Shown here one piece after another: positions 23,099-33,360 of a stretch of 64,000 bases of DNA; positions within the stretch are counted from its first letter, which is position 1; each line of letters opens with the position of its first letter. This DNA comes from Fistulifera solaris. Its lineage: Eukaryota; Bacillariophyta; Bacillariophyceae; Naviculales; Stauroneidaceae. Below the pieces are notes generated by a model, which was not told the DNA's origin, did not search any database, and was given only the letters and a program-made list of their open reading frames with translations. The stretch is from assembly GCA_030295235.1 (NCBI GenBank), contig AP026176.1, forward strand, positions 434,001-498,000. Reading direction: 5' to 3'. The translations under genes and the position numbers were made by a program.

Positions 23099-23512
23099 TC
23101 AATCGAACGTCATATTTTTCAAATCGACATAATTTTGTTTCCGTGTCGGTAATGTCATTGCCGTGTCGACCGATGCACTCTTCTGGAGAGGCTTTTGCGA
23201 CTTGAAAGGTGATTGAGTTGTCAAGCTCGGATTGGAACTCCATCGTGATTCTCGCAAAGAGTACATTATTTCGTCTTCAACTTCCTCCGAGTCGGAAAGA
23301 TCGGATTCATCACAATCGTCCGATGGATGGGTAAATACAATCCAGAGAGGACGAAGGGAAGATGGCAACTGGCGTTTGTACGATGCTGCATTTTGAAGCG
23401 TTCGGGCACAATGAATGGCGGCGTGCTTGCGATGAATGTCAGTCGAGGGTCCAATCATGGAGATTCGATCCAAGAACATGTTGGTTCGCTCTTTGGGTGC
23501 TACTGCGTTCAT
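23099..23512 (-). CDS. Family A small protein, member 5
   Basis: 137 residues from MNAVAPKERTNMFLDRIS. An open frame extends upstream but has no family similarity. Blocks: KRQLPSSLRPLWIVFTH (the PLGxW block is altered), DESDLSDSEEVEDEI, LRESRWSSNPSLTTQ, SVDTAMTLPTRKQNYVDL. This member alone has Asn where the others have the C-terminal phosphorylatable Ser. It is divergent with the SGNH hydrolase gene, so they share a 650-base upstream region. Confidence 0.7.
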   Translation of the reverse strand: MNAVAPKERTNMFLDRISMIGPSTDIHRKHAAIHCARTLQNAASYKRQLPSSLRPLWIVFTHPSDDCDESDLSDSEEVEDEIMYSLRESRWSSNPSLTTQSPFKSQKPLQKSASVDTAMTLPTRKQNYVDLKNMTFD

Positions 23513-24166
23513 TCTGGAGTCAATCTTGAAAAATGAAGAGAGAGAATGCAGAATGGGATGATTCTGAATGGTTCGTTCTTGTTTTTGTGTGACGAATACT
23601 GGTGCAGCAAGGGATGAGCGAGAACAAAATCCAAACGCTTTGTTTGGCATGGTGACGTTGAATACGTTTTTGAGAATCCGAAAAGAACGTTATCGTATAA
23701 CCCCAGAAATCCCTCCAAAAATCTACTAACACTTTGTACTACATTGACACACTGACTGTGCGGAAGAACACCAAAGCCATTCTCCTCATTCTTCATTTGG
23801 AAGAAATAAGGCCTATTGCTTCGGAGCCAATAAATAATATCTTCGAGCACTTTTCCACTCCGTCGCCAACATAATGCCGAAAACATCTTCCGTTCGTATG
23901 GATTCAGAAAGTCAAATGCCGAAATCCAGGAAAGAACATGGAGAAAATAGAAAGATTTAAAGTTTCAGGGGCAATAGGCAATAGTAAGATACAGTCATTT
24001 GCTCTGCGGCCGGACGGACGTGCAGCGTTCGGGCGAAGGACATACGTTCAAGATTTGGCGCAAAACGAATGACTGCGCCACAACAACAACAAACAAACCA
24101 CAACAACAGGAACTTACTTTCCAATAGCAAAGCACACCTGCCTAACTCATTCCTTCAATCCCAGCC
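23513..24166. other. Divergent promoter region
   Basis: Lies between the starts of family A member 5 (minus) and the SGNH hydrolase (plus). No specific site can be named. Confidence 0.45.
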
Positions 24167-26036
24167 ATGCGATCGAAATCGTATCGCTGGTATGCGTTGA
24201 GTCTATTCATATTGTTGAGTCGACAACTATGGCGATCGGTATGGTTTTCTACCGACGAGGAGTCAATCGTCTCGATGAACGAACGAATGACCCTACCGTC
24301 GATGCTTTCTTTACCAAAGGAAACCGACATATATGCTTCGTTTCCGACAGATCCGAGTGCAATGTTGCATACAGAGATCCTGTCGGAAAACCTTGCCGAA
24401 GAAGTCAAACCGCATTCGGATTCACCGGCCTTTTGTGCGGCTTTGCCGATGGGTGCGTCGGCGGCGTCATTATGGACACAACACCAAGAAACGATTCTAC
24501 AAGCAACGGCATTACTTGAAACACATCTTCCGTGGATGCGACGACTGTTTGTGACATTGACACCCGATATCTTGGAACAAGGATTAGCGGTCCTGCCGTG
24601 GCTCGATCGACTCCGTACTACATTCACTCCGTTGCGGCGCAATGAAACATTACGAGTGGCCGTCATGGGTGGCAGTGTCGCGGAAGGACGGGGTTGTGAA
24701 GTCTTGCCACGGGCCGAATTATCCCAGTACAGAAACGCGACAAAAGTCGATAGTCGTCACTGTACGTGGGTGCATCGTCTGCAACTTCTCGCGGACGCCT
24801 TTGATGTACCCATTCAAATCTTTAATTTGGCCACGGGTGGGACCAATTCGTTCTTGGCCTTGCCTGTTTTGGAGTATCAACTGTACCATTCGGAAATATT
24901 GAAAGAAATGGGGGGACCCCATGTTGTGGTGAATGCGTACGCCCCAAATGATGCACTGTACTCGTGGTCGTGGGATACTGCCATCAACAATGCGACGGCA
25001 AACTACGATCATTCTCACGAAACTTGGCAAGCCGCTTCGCAATTTGTTTCCGCGGCAGCTTCGTCGTGTCAACAACAGCCATTAATCATGTTTGTTAATG
25101 ATTATTACGGCAATCATCACGATCGATTGTTGGCCGAAGACATTCGTCATGATGCCGTCCGACAAGTGGCGCAAGAGTCGGGACATATGTACGTGAGTCC
25201 GGCTTCGGCGCTGCGTCCTTTGTGTACGGCAATACGCGAGAAACATTGTTTTCACCACCGTGGTGGACGCGGAAACAAAAAGGCAAGCCGTTGGAACGAA
25301 AACGCGATGCGCATTTTGGTATGCCGGGGCATATTGCCGTGACGTGGATAGTAGCTTATTCGTTGTTGCGCGTCGCTTTGGAATATTGTGAACACGAACG
25401 ACACGAACGTGAAACCATGCGAAAGACAACTACTTCCAAAGACAAAAATGTGACTCCAATTATGAATACGCCCCTACCGTTGCCCACACCTTGAGTGTAA
25501 GAACGCCTGCAACAAAGAAAGCTGCCCGTTCAACAGTGCTCGAAGAATGGTCCGTGTCTCTTTGCCTTTGTGGCCAATCCAGCCGGAACACATCGGTTAC
25601 GTGGCAAGCTTCTGCGAATTACATTGCCAGCTACGAAGTTTCGAATACGGGATGGCACGCCGAAGACGATATTCGAAATGGATGGCAGAATAAACTCGGT
25701 TTGTGTGCGCATTCCGTCGGGACAGAACTGGTGTTGGAATTTCGAAACATAACCCAGCCGGTGAAAACCATTTCGTTGCATTCCATGAAAAGTTACGGTC
25801 CAGCGTGGGGAAAATAGTGTGGCGCAGTTCAATGTTACAATTCGCCACAGCAGCCATTGTCTGACACTGCATTTGAAATAACGGGCTTTCACAACCAAAC
25901 AACAAGCCTGACGTATCCGTATCAGTTGGAATTACCGGCCGGTGCAGCGAAACTGGGGACGGATCTTGAAATTCGAATGAGATTGGTACAAGGATCCAAT
26001 TTCAAAATCACCTCTCTTTTGCTGTGCGATCGATGA
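24167..26036 (+). CDS. Diatom SGNH/GDSL-type hydrolase, frame broken several times
   Basis: About 620 codons. The N-terminus has a signal anchor (YALSLFILL). SGNH blocks: VAVMGGSVAEGRGC (block I Ser), NLATGGTNSF (Gly block), NAYAPNDALYSW (Asn block) and HFGMPGHIAVTW (catalytic His). The C-terminal part has NTGWHAEDDIRNGWQNKLG and SMKSYGPAW, typical of the diatom members of this family, and ends with FKITSLLLCDR and TGA. The frame changes near 25215 (before VYGNTRETLF), near 25490, and again between 25817 and 25890. The number of breaks is high even for this window, so it may be a decaying gene rather than only an indel casualty. Likely an extracellular or endomembrane esterase or acyl hydrolase; substrate unknown. 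Confidence 0.72.
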
Positions 26037-26567
26037 TGCCAATGGCTCTCAGTTATCCGGCTGGATCGCTTCGGCATCGCAGTGTATGCCGCTCTAGCTT
26101 GGCGTTGGATGTATTTTTGTGTATTAGTCTCAACGAATAAAAGGGGTATGTTGAACTGAATTGTGAGTCAATATCACGCGATCGGCTTATCTTTGGGACA
26201 CAATCGTTACTCGCCGTCTTTTGCCCTGTGGAAATTGCGGCGGCGATAGTGGTCCCAAAGTCTGTACCACCAAGTTGGGTCTCGGTTATTGCACCGACAA
26301 AGACGGTCAAAAGTACGAGACTTGATCGATTGATTCGGATTTACATTGAAACAGTGACAGACCCTGGGCGCAAGATACCGCCCGGTGTGATTGGCATGTC
26401 CTACGTTACTTATCAACGATGTGCTTTTCTTTGAGGACGAGACTTCAAACTGCCAAGATCCCTACAAACACTTGGAACCTGGGTCAGGATCAGGTCCCAT
26501 TCAAAAGACGAGTGGCGATACGTCGTGGGATTGCTACATTTGTGAATAATTAGATAGCAATCCATTG
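26037..26567. other. Intergenic before the mini LTR element
   Basis: No gene seen. The CCATTG target duplication of the next element occupies 26562-26567. Confidence 0.45.
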
Positions 26568-26965
26568 TGTTGAAAATACTAACGCATTGTGGAATCGAAC
26601 CACAGAGCCAACCCAATCACGTCAGATATTTCTACCCCGATCCATGATATATAAGCCACTCTGATTGACGTCCAGACCCTCAATCTGACATCCTCCCTGG
26701 CCTTATACTATCATGATCGTACTGTTTTTGCCCTTCAGCCTCCCTCGCTTGAGACCGCTTCAAGCCCTGTTCTTTTATCCTCCCGGCTTCACAGGAGTCG
26801 GCAACAAACTCACTCCGCCAGGGTTCGAACCCTGCACGTTACCATGTTGAAAATACTAACGTACTGTGGAATCGAACCACAGAGCCAACCCAATCACGTC
26901 GTATTTCTACCCCGATCCATGATATATAAGCCACTCTGATTGACGTCCAGACCCTCAATCTGACA
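26568..26965 (-). mobile_element. TRIM-like miniature LTR element
   Basis: Two direct repeats of about 122 bp (26568-26690 and 26845-26965) start TGTTGAAAATACTAAC and end CTGACA, so they have TG...CA ends. They are flanked by a 6-bp duplication CCATTG (26562-26567 and 26966-26971). On the minus strand the 5' LTR is followed at once by TGGTAACGTGCAGGG, a primer-binding-site-like start, and the 3' LTR is preceded by the purine tract GGCCAGGGAGGA. The interior is only about 154 bp and non-coding. This is the structure of a terminal-repeat retrotransposon in miniature. The repeats differ by a few percent, so it is older than the Copia insertion. Each LTR also holds a TATATAAG. Confidence 0.78.
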
Positions 26966-27026
26966 CCATTGGAGTATATACAGCACAAAAAGTCATGACA
27001 TTTTACTTGGAGTGAAAAAGGGTTTA

Positions 27027-28902
27027 TACTGGGTCTTAACGGACGAAAAAAAGTAGTATGCTACCAAAAATTTTAGGCCAACGTGGTAAAAAAAATGCCG
27101 TTGAAGGGTCTTAACGGATTTTTGATTCTACATGTGAAACCATTTTACCACTATACAAAATTATGTAGAAATGAACATGAAGTCACACGCCGATTTTGCG
27201 AAAACGACCATCATAATGAGAGCTTTATTGCAAGGAAAAGTTGCTTTTCGTCAATATTCTATGATGCATCGTGGAGGCACAATGTCATGGTTAGCAGTTG
27301 CGGAGCGCGATGTGATTGCGAGCAGCGGTAGAAGGTAGAGCGTCCTGTTTTCTAAAGCGCGCTCACGGCAACAGCCGACCAAGTTGCCGCGAGTTTCTTT
27401 AAGAATCTGCAAAGTCCAGAGACTTCTACAGGCCTCGTTCAAGTCAAAAATATGCTGAGTAACCAATAAAGACCATTTTATGGCTTTGGAAGCTCTACAA
27501 TAACGCTGTGCGGCTGTCAGTCGGTGACTCTCTCTCGAGTGCTCTGACACATTTTTTGTTTCGACGGGGTTTGCCTCCTAGCGGCTCTGTCGAAACCCAC
27601 AAACAAGCACGATTTTATGCTGTATGATCTAACTCTCAAGCATGGACATGAATAATCTCGTGTTCCGTGGCCCCGCTTTCAACGAAAAAGGCTGTTCGCT
27701 GTCGTTTCTTGTCGGCAATCGAAGTATTACGCAACAATCAACGACGATGGTGCAATTGCAAGAATAATAGCGGACTTTTAAACGAGAAAAATCTCGTGTG
27801 AGCTGTAGGATGCATTTAACATGGCTGTGATGTTGGTAAAGCTTTTCGTCGTGAAATGCAAATAGACATTCATATGTGGACTAGGTCGGTTTAAAAATAG
27901 AAAGTAGACCTAAACGAAGGCATTATTTCCCTAGCTCTAAACATGTTTACGTTGCCTTATAGCAAATTCACCTCCCCCTCAATCTTTTGTTCTGTATTTG
28001 TCGGTCAAGCGCGTTGGACTGAAGTTGTCGGGTGATTTTAAGTTCATTGCAGATTGGAAAATTGATCCCGAAAAAAGTATGCCATCGACCGCTAGTTTAA
28101 GTTTGAAAAACTAGCTTTCTTCATTGTAAGTACTCCATTCATTCATGTTCTCATCAAGTCAACAAATTGCTGCGAGTGGGCGAGCACAGCGCTCATGATG
28201 CTGTTTGTCGTGTTGGTGGAAGTCGACAACAATACAAGAGCTGCCTTTTCATGTGTACTCCGGTTTTCACTTGCGAGAACCAGCAAAAACTTTACTGTGC
28301 ATGAAAGCAAGCAAGGATGCGGCAAGCGCGCATCCTCGGGAGTCGCCAACGTACTTAGTTGACCAAATTCAATCGTCGTCGTGAGGTGCAACCTTCCAAT
28401 ACAAATGGGTTATCTTTTCAGCGGTTGAGACGAAGGAATAGAAGAATCAGCGGGACGTAATAGGTCCTTCCGACATCTGGTATACTAGAAACGACGTTTT
28501 CTCGCGGCCACCACGTGTTATTGTTCATCTTTTCCGCAGAAACGCTGATCACGCACATTTGCCGACGGCATTCATGACGTTTAAACCCGCAAAACTCCTC
28601 CATTTTGTCCGCGATTTCGTCCGTTCCGCCGCACCCATGGTTCCTAGTGTTTTTATTAACAATTTGCGTAATTTTTGGTAAAGAAAACGATGCCAGAGAT
28701 ACATTTTAATATCAAAAAGGTCATGTGACGACAGTGCTTTTGATAATTTTAAGCCATGCTACCATCATGCTACCATGGAATTTCGCTTTTGCCCATGGTA
28801 AAATCCGCCGGTAGCATGGAACCAAAAAAATAGGTAATGAGCTCAAAATAGGCCTTTTCTCTTGGTAGCATGCTACCGATTTTTGCCCGTTAAGACCCAG
28901 TA
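27027..28902. mobile_element. Non-autonomous TIR DNA transposon
   Basis: The ends are inverted repeats: TACTGGGTCTTAACGG at 27027 and its complement ending at 28902. Similarity runs about 50 bases inward, through a near-palindromic TAGTATGCTACC / GGTAGCATGCTACC core and an A/T-rich run to GGCC. A TTA triplet directly flanks both sides (27024-27026 and 28903-28905), matching the 3-bp TWA duplication of PIF/Harbinger elements; a bare TA duplication (Tc1/mariner) is the alternative. No transposase is recognised inside; the longest frames (27251-27550 and 28143-28603, minus) show no known domain. It lies 61 bases from the mini LTR element. Confidence 0.7.
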
Positions 28903-29381
28903 TTAATATAAAAGGCGAGATCGTTGCTCTCTAGTTATAAACGATCACGTTTATGCCATCTTTGGCATGTTCTGGGGTGACATTCTTTTGTGAATCGACA
29001 TGATTTCAGGAAAGGACGTTAAAATTCTGCCTCTCAGTACAAGTTTCTACGTAGAGCCTACGGCGACAGAATTTTAACGTCGTTTCCAGTCACGTGAAAT
29101 GTCGCCTACACTTTGGAGTCATAGTAGCCGTCCGTCCATCGTCAGTGCATCATTCTTGCGTTTCGACGACGACCATGAGGAAAGATGGACTTCGTTGTCA
29201 TTGCAAATAATAATAAGCAAAGTGTCGTTACCTTTTAAATAGTGAAGTGAATTCATTCATTCATTCTTCACAATTACAACAAATACTGTTAGAAACTGTG
29301 TAGGGAAGAAGAAGCGAATCGAAGAAAGCGATTTTTAGGAGATCAATTTATATTATTACAAACAGCAATTTACAAAAAAAA
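28903..29381. other. Upstream region of APC4
   Basis: Apart from the hairpin at 28975-29110, no feature is recognised. Confidence 0.45.
28975..29110. repeat. Long imperfect inverted repeat (hairpin)
   Basis: A 14-bp perfect core, ACGTTAAAATTCTG and its complement CAGAATTTTAACGT, is separated by about 40 bases. Imperfect pairing extends outward through AGGAAAGG / CGTTTCC and CGACATGATTTC / GAAATGTCG. It could be a small hairpin element or a structured upstream site of APC4. Confidence 0.55.
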
Positions 29382-31803
29382 ATGACGATGAGCATGAATA
29401 TTGACGACGAAAATCCTCCAAGCACTCCGTTTACATTGTTGCAGACACGTCGTTTTGCTGCGCCTTCGACGCTACTGAGGCTATGTCCTTCGATGGATCT
29501 ATTATTGGTCTTGTCGGCATCCTCGTTGACATTGTATCGCAGTGTCACCTTTCAAAAACTCGTGACTTTGACGACAAATAATGACAATCATAGTACTGCA
29601 ATAGCATTGGCGGCCTGGCGTCCCGATGGACGATGGCTGGCGTGTGTGGATCAGGCCGGACGTGTCCTGTTACAAGATTTAGAAGCCATTTTGGCATCAG
29701 CATCCTCGCCCGTTGTCACGATATCTGAGGATACAATGCCGCAACAACCCTTCACTTCCTTGGCGTTTTCCTTCCTCCACCACGCAATGGAAGGCATTGG
29801 TGTGGTATCATGTGGGAAAAGCGCACGCGTCGTGGTCGAAACACGAAGATGATGAAGAGGAAATTCCGTATTTTTTGTCGGGAGATTCCGAATCACACTA
29901 TTTGCCGTATCACAAGAAGAAGGAGGCATTGGCATCCACCATCCCGACGCGACATACGCCACTGAGTCTGCTCATAGCGATTTCCGAAGATGCGGGTGTT
30001 TATCAATGGCATGGATGCTTGCATGGATGTTATCCGATTTTACAGCAAATACCGATTTCTACCCGAGGAGACGATGTCCGTGTTGTGACTTCGACCAATC
30101 TGACACAGCTGGCGGTCAGTGTGATTTCTTCACAAAAAACCACCATTACACTGTATTCCATTCCTTCTCTGCATCAACATCGTCAAGCCTTACAAACCAT
30201 CAGTGCCCTCTATGCGAGTACCAACACACGGCTCCTTCGGTTGCAGGAAGCCTTACCGGAAATTCTGGGAGCGTGGAAGTCGTCACTCAAACCCCTCGAT
30301 CTGAAATTACAAGGATTGGTGCGCCTCTTAGAAAATTATGGTCTCTTCGAGGCTACGACACTCCGACAATTGCTCGTGCAGTACATCTTGTCGGGACATA
30401 CCCGCGCCGCACCCAACTTATCGAATGCCATGGATCAATTCTTTACCGGTGTCCAAATGAACGATCAACTCATTCAACGCTTGGAAGCTTCACTCACGGT
30501 GGCCGTGGCGAATGTGGAATCGCAATGTCGGGAACATTTGTTGGAACCGGCACAAGCCTGTGTTCATCAATTTTCGACGTTGCACGGATTGGCACGACAG
30601 ATCGCTGCAGATCCATTATTGAATGACGAGGATGGAATGTTGTTATCGGCCAAACATTCCATGCGTTGTTTACAACAAGCCGAGGGGTTGTTGTTGACGG
30701 TCGAACGCACTCTGGTGCAGTTGTTGGAAGCACGGATCCGTTTACGAGATTGGGTGGCTTGGCTGCGCGCCGTCGGTGCCCAAATCAAAGCACGAGGAAC
30801 GGCACCCCAATCGGCGCGACACGAAAATGCCCGCAAACGGCGGGTTCCCGATGCGGTAGTTCAACGATTGTTACGCTATTTGAGCGAGTCGAGTGGTGAT
30901 GAAGCCAGTGACCACACGACGGAATCGATTCTACATTTGCAATTTGCGCAGCTGCTGCAGGAGAGTGCCTCGGGCGATGGTACAACCAGCAGCACGACAC
31001 TTCCACAGTGCTTCACGGGCGTGCAGAGTTCTGCTCAAGCGTTGTTTGCTGGTCCGCCGCAATGTATAACCCAGCAAATGCAGACAAAGCAACTGTATTT
31101 CGGCGGTTTATCAACTACGCGACCTATGGCGATGATTATTCGGATGGGTCAAGGGAATGCAGCTACCAGTGAAGGACTGTATTGCCCCGCGCCAGATGCT
31201 GCTCGTTTTCGGCAATGGCTCCTGGTGGCTCGAGCTGTGGATGAGAAAAGTTGCGTGGATGTGCATGCCATTCCTCTGTCATGGAACGGCCAAAACAGTG
31301 TCGATTCTCCGCAAACATGGACGTCGCGGTTGCATTTAGATGGTTGCGATGAAATACTTGCCGCTGAATTCTATTCGGACGATGGAAAGAGCAATTTATC
31401 GGGCGAGTCAAACGGCAAAGAAGGAAATCGGCAATCTTTGGTGATATTGATGCGAGTGGGAAACAACGTCCAATTATCGGTCGTAAGTTACGAAGGCCTT
31501 GAGCTGACGATGCAACCTTTAACGCCTAGGGAGTCAAATTGGGTTTTACCGCAGCCGGACACCACCATACAAGTACAATTCAGCAGCCCAGGCGACGACG
31601 TGGACGAGGAAAACGGGGCTGTGTTTGGTAAAACACGTACCGTGTCGAATTATACTGGCCGAGCCAGTTTGGTGTTGAGTGGCTCGCGAGGTATGGCGGC
31701 AGTAGAGTGTCCGCAGGATTCAGATGTACAAGGAGTTGTCTGGAACTTGTTCGATTTAGAAGAAGACGAAGAGGAGGCCGACGAAGTATCGCTGGATGAA
31801 TGA
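29382..31803 (+). CDS. APC4: Anaphase-promoting complex subunit 4
   Basis: About 806 residues, the usual size of APC4, a scaffold subunit of the APC/C ubiquitin ligase that drives mitotic exit. The N-terminal part is a WD40 propeller: LAAWRPDGRWLACVDQAGRV fits the APC4-WD40 family. The middle helical domain has ILGAWKSSLKPLDLKLQGL, VQYILSGHTRAAPNLSNAM and LRDWVAWLRAVGAQIKARG, the known APC4 four-helix-bundle segments. The C-terminus is acidic (LEEDEEEADEVSLDE-like). The frame steps once within the propeller at a T4 run near 29766-29769; removing one T joins QPFTSLAF to PSSTTQWKALVWYH. Downstream on the same strand, 320 bases away, is a TPR-like gene. Confidence 0.82.
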
Positions 31804-32125
31804 AGGACACAAAACCTGATTCCTGACCAACCTCATCCATCTCCGACCAAGACACGTTTGTGCCATACTGAACACAAACTTAGATTGCCTTCGATATGGT
31901 AAGCTTTAGTAAGCTTTGTCATCGGTCCAGATCGGTCTTTGTGAATTGCGACAATGATTTTTTCCATCGTTATTGTCTTATCAGTACTCGGTGTGTAGAT
32001 ATAAAACGACGAACCGGGTAAGGATGAGAAGACGACGCCTCACTTTTCTTGCGAAGTCGTCGAAATAAAGAGAACGCAACTTCACTTTTGCTTCGCCATC
32101 CTTCAAAATAAGAAAAACATAACCA
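31804..32125. other. Intergenic
   Basis: Nothing recognised between APC4 and the TPR-like gene. Confidence 0.45.
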
Positions 32126-33319
32126 ATGGAGCAGTTAAAAAGCATCGTTATGATTTTCCTTAAGAAGACTTTACAACGGACGAACAAAATTGACCGTCAT
32201 TGCACATACGCATCGTGGTGCAGTTTGGGATTGCAAAACAGCCCTCTCGTACAAAATGAACTCGGCTCGTGGAAGCGTTCGCCTGATCTCACTCGAGTCC
32301 TCGAATATCCTGACGAGCCGAATGTATTGGAATCGCTGCGTCGCGCGTACGAGACCCGCAATGATAGTCGAAGCAGTATATTAATAAAATCACAAGGTTT
32401 GCTGGCGTTGACGGCCGAAGTGCAAGTCCTGCGCGGTGAATCGCCTGTCAAGACTCTCGAACAACTGACGGAAATGCAGCAGCAAGATGGAAATTGTGAT
32501 TATTTTAGTAAATCGTTGACAAAGCTTGCACTCGCCAAAGTGAGATGGATGGAAGGAGACTTTTTCTCGGCTGCTGCGCTTTGTCGAGAGTTATTGGAAG
32601 ATGATTCGCCCGCCGTATCTGCGGCCGCGCGCAATGGTCACGCCCTTTCTAAGCTGATGATTGCCAGTACATTGGAGGATCTGAACGACGTTCTTGACCC
32701 TGTTCGAAGGAATGACTGGAGTTCATTGCCTTTGGCGCAACTGAATTTCGGGGCCGCCGAAGTCATCTACGGAGACGTGTGGCATGCAAACAGCCCAGAA
32801 AATGATCGACCTCTGGAACCCGCTCTGAGACAATGGAAGCAAGGATTGAGTTGGTTTGAAGAGAACCCCCGAGATGAGGGTATAGCTTTAATATTACAAA
32901 GTCAATTGAATGCAAACATGGCGTGGGGGCTGTTGCAATTGGGGGATATCGAACAAGCGTCGACATATGCCGAGGAAAGCATGAATTTGGTGCAGCAACA
33001 CCAACCATCAATTCCATTAACACTCCCATTAACGTTGCTTGCACGCTGTCGTGACAAGTCAGAATCTTTTCAGAAGGCAGAAGAATTGTTTCAATCAGCT
33101 ATTTCGTCGACACCAAGAACCCTGTCGGAGAAATTACAGATGCTATACGCGTTGAGAACGTATGCAGCGCTTTGCCAAAACAGGGACAAGTGCGACGGAG
33201 ACCCAAAGCAACTAGCAGCTCAAGCTAAACAGATCGCTTTGCCGGAGCCCTGGAAGCATAAAAGTTCGTATGTTTATACGAGTTTGTGGTTCTGGACACC
33301 ATATGAAATGAATATGTAA
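32126..33319 (+). CDS. TPR-like helical repeat protein
   Basis: 397 residues in one unbroken frame. No catalytic motif. The body is paired amphipathic helices of TPR type: KLALAKVRWMEGDFFSAAAL, LNANMAWGLLQLGDIEQAST and ESFQKAEELFQSAI, each with the small/large/small pattern of a tetratricopeptide unit. The first 30 residues (MEQLKSIVMIFLKKTLQRTN) are basic and hydrophobic without acidic residues after position 2, compatible with a mitochondrial presequence. It is convergent with the IQ-repeat gene, whose stop is only about 40 bases away. Probably a protein-interaction scaffold; partner unknown. Confidence 0.65.
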   Translation: MEQLKSIVMIFLKKTLQRTNKIDRHCTYASWCSLGLQNSPLVQNELGSWKRSPDLTRVLEYPDEPNVLESLRRAYETRNDSRSSILIKSQGLLALTAEVQVLRGESPVKTLEQLTEMQQQDGNCDYFSKSLTKLALAKVRWMEGDFFSAAALCRELLEDDSPAVSAAARNGHALSKLMIASTLEDLNDVLDPVRRNDWSSLPLAQLNFGAAEVIYGDVWHANSPENDRPLEPALRQWKQGLSWFEENPRDEGIALILQSQLNANMAWGLLQLGDIEQASTYAEESMNLVQQHQPSIPLTLPLTLLARCRDKSESFQKAEELFQSAISSTPRTLSEKLQMLYALRTYAALCQNRDKCDGDPKQLAAQAKQIALPEPWKHKSSYVYTSLWFWTPYEMNM

Positions 33320-33360
33320 TTCTTTTCACGTGGCTGAAGGTCGGATATTCGCAATTATGA

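Noticed and set aside
26811-26844. tRNA-like T arm and CCA before TGTTGAAAA
   Set aside because: No anticodon or D arm can be folded; it is the primer-binding region of the mini LTR element.
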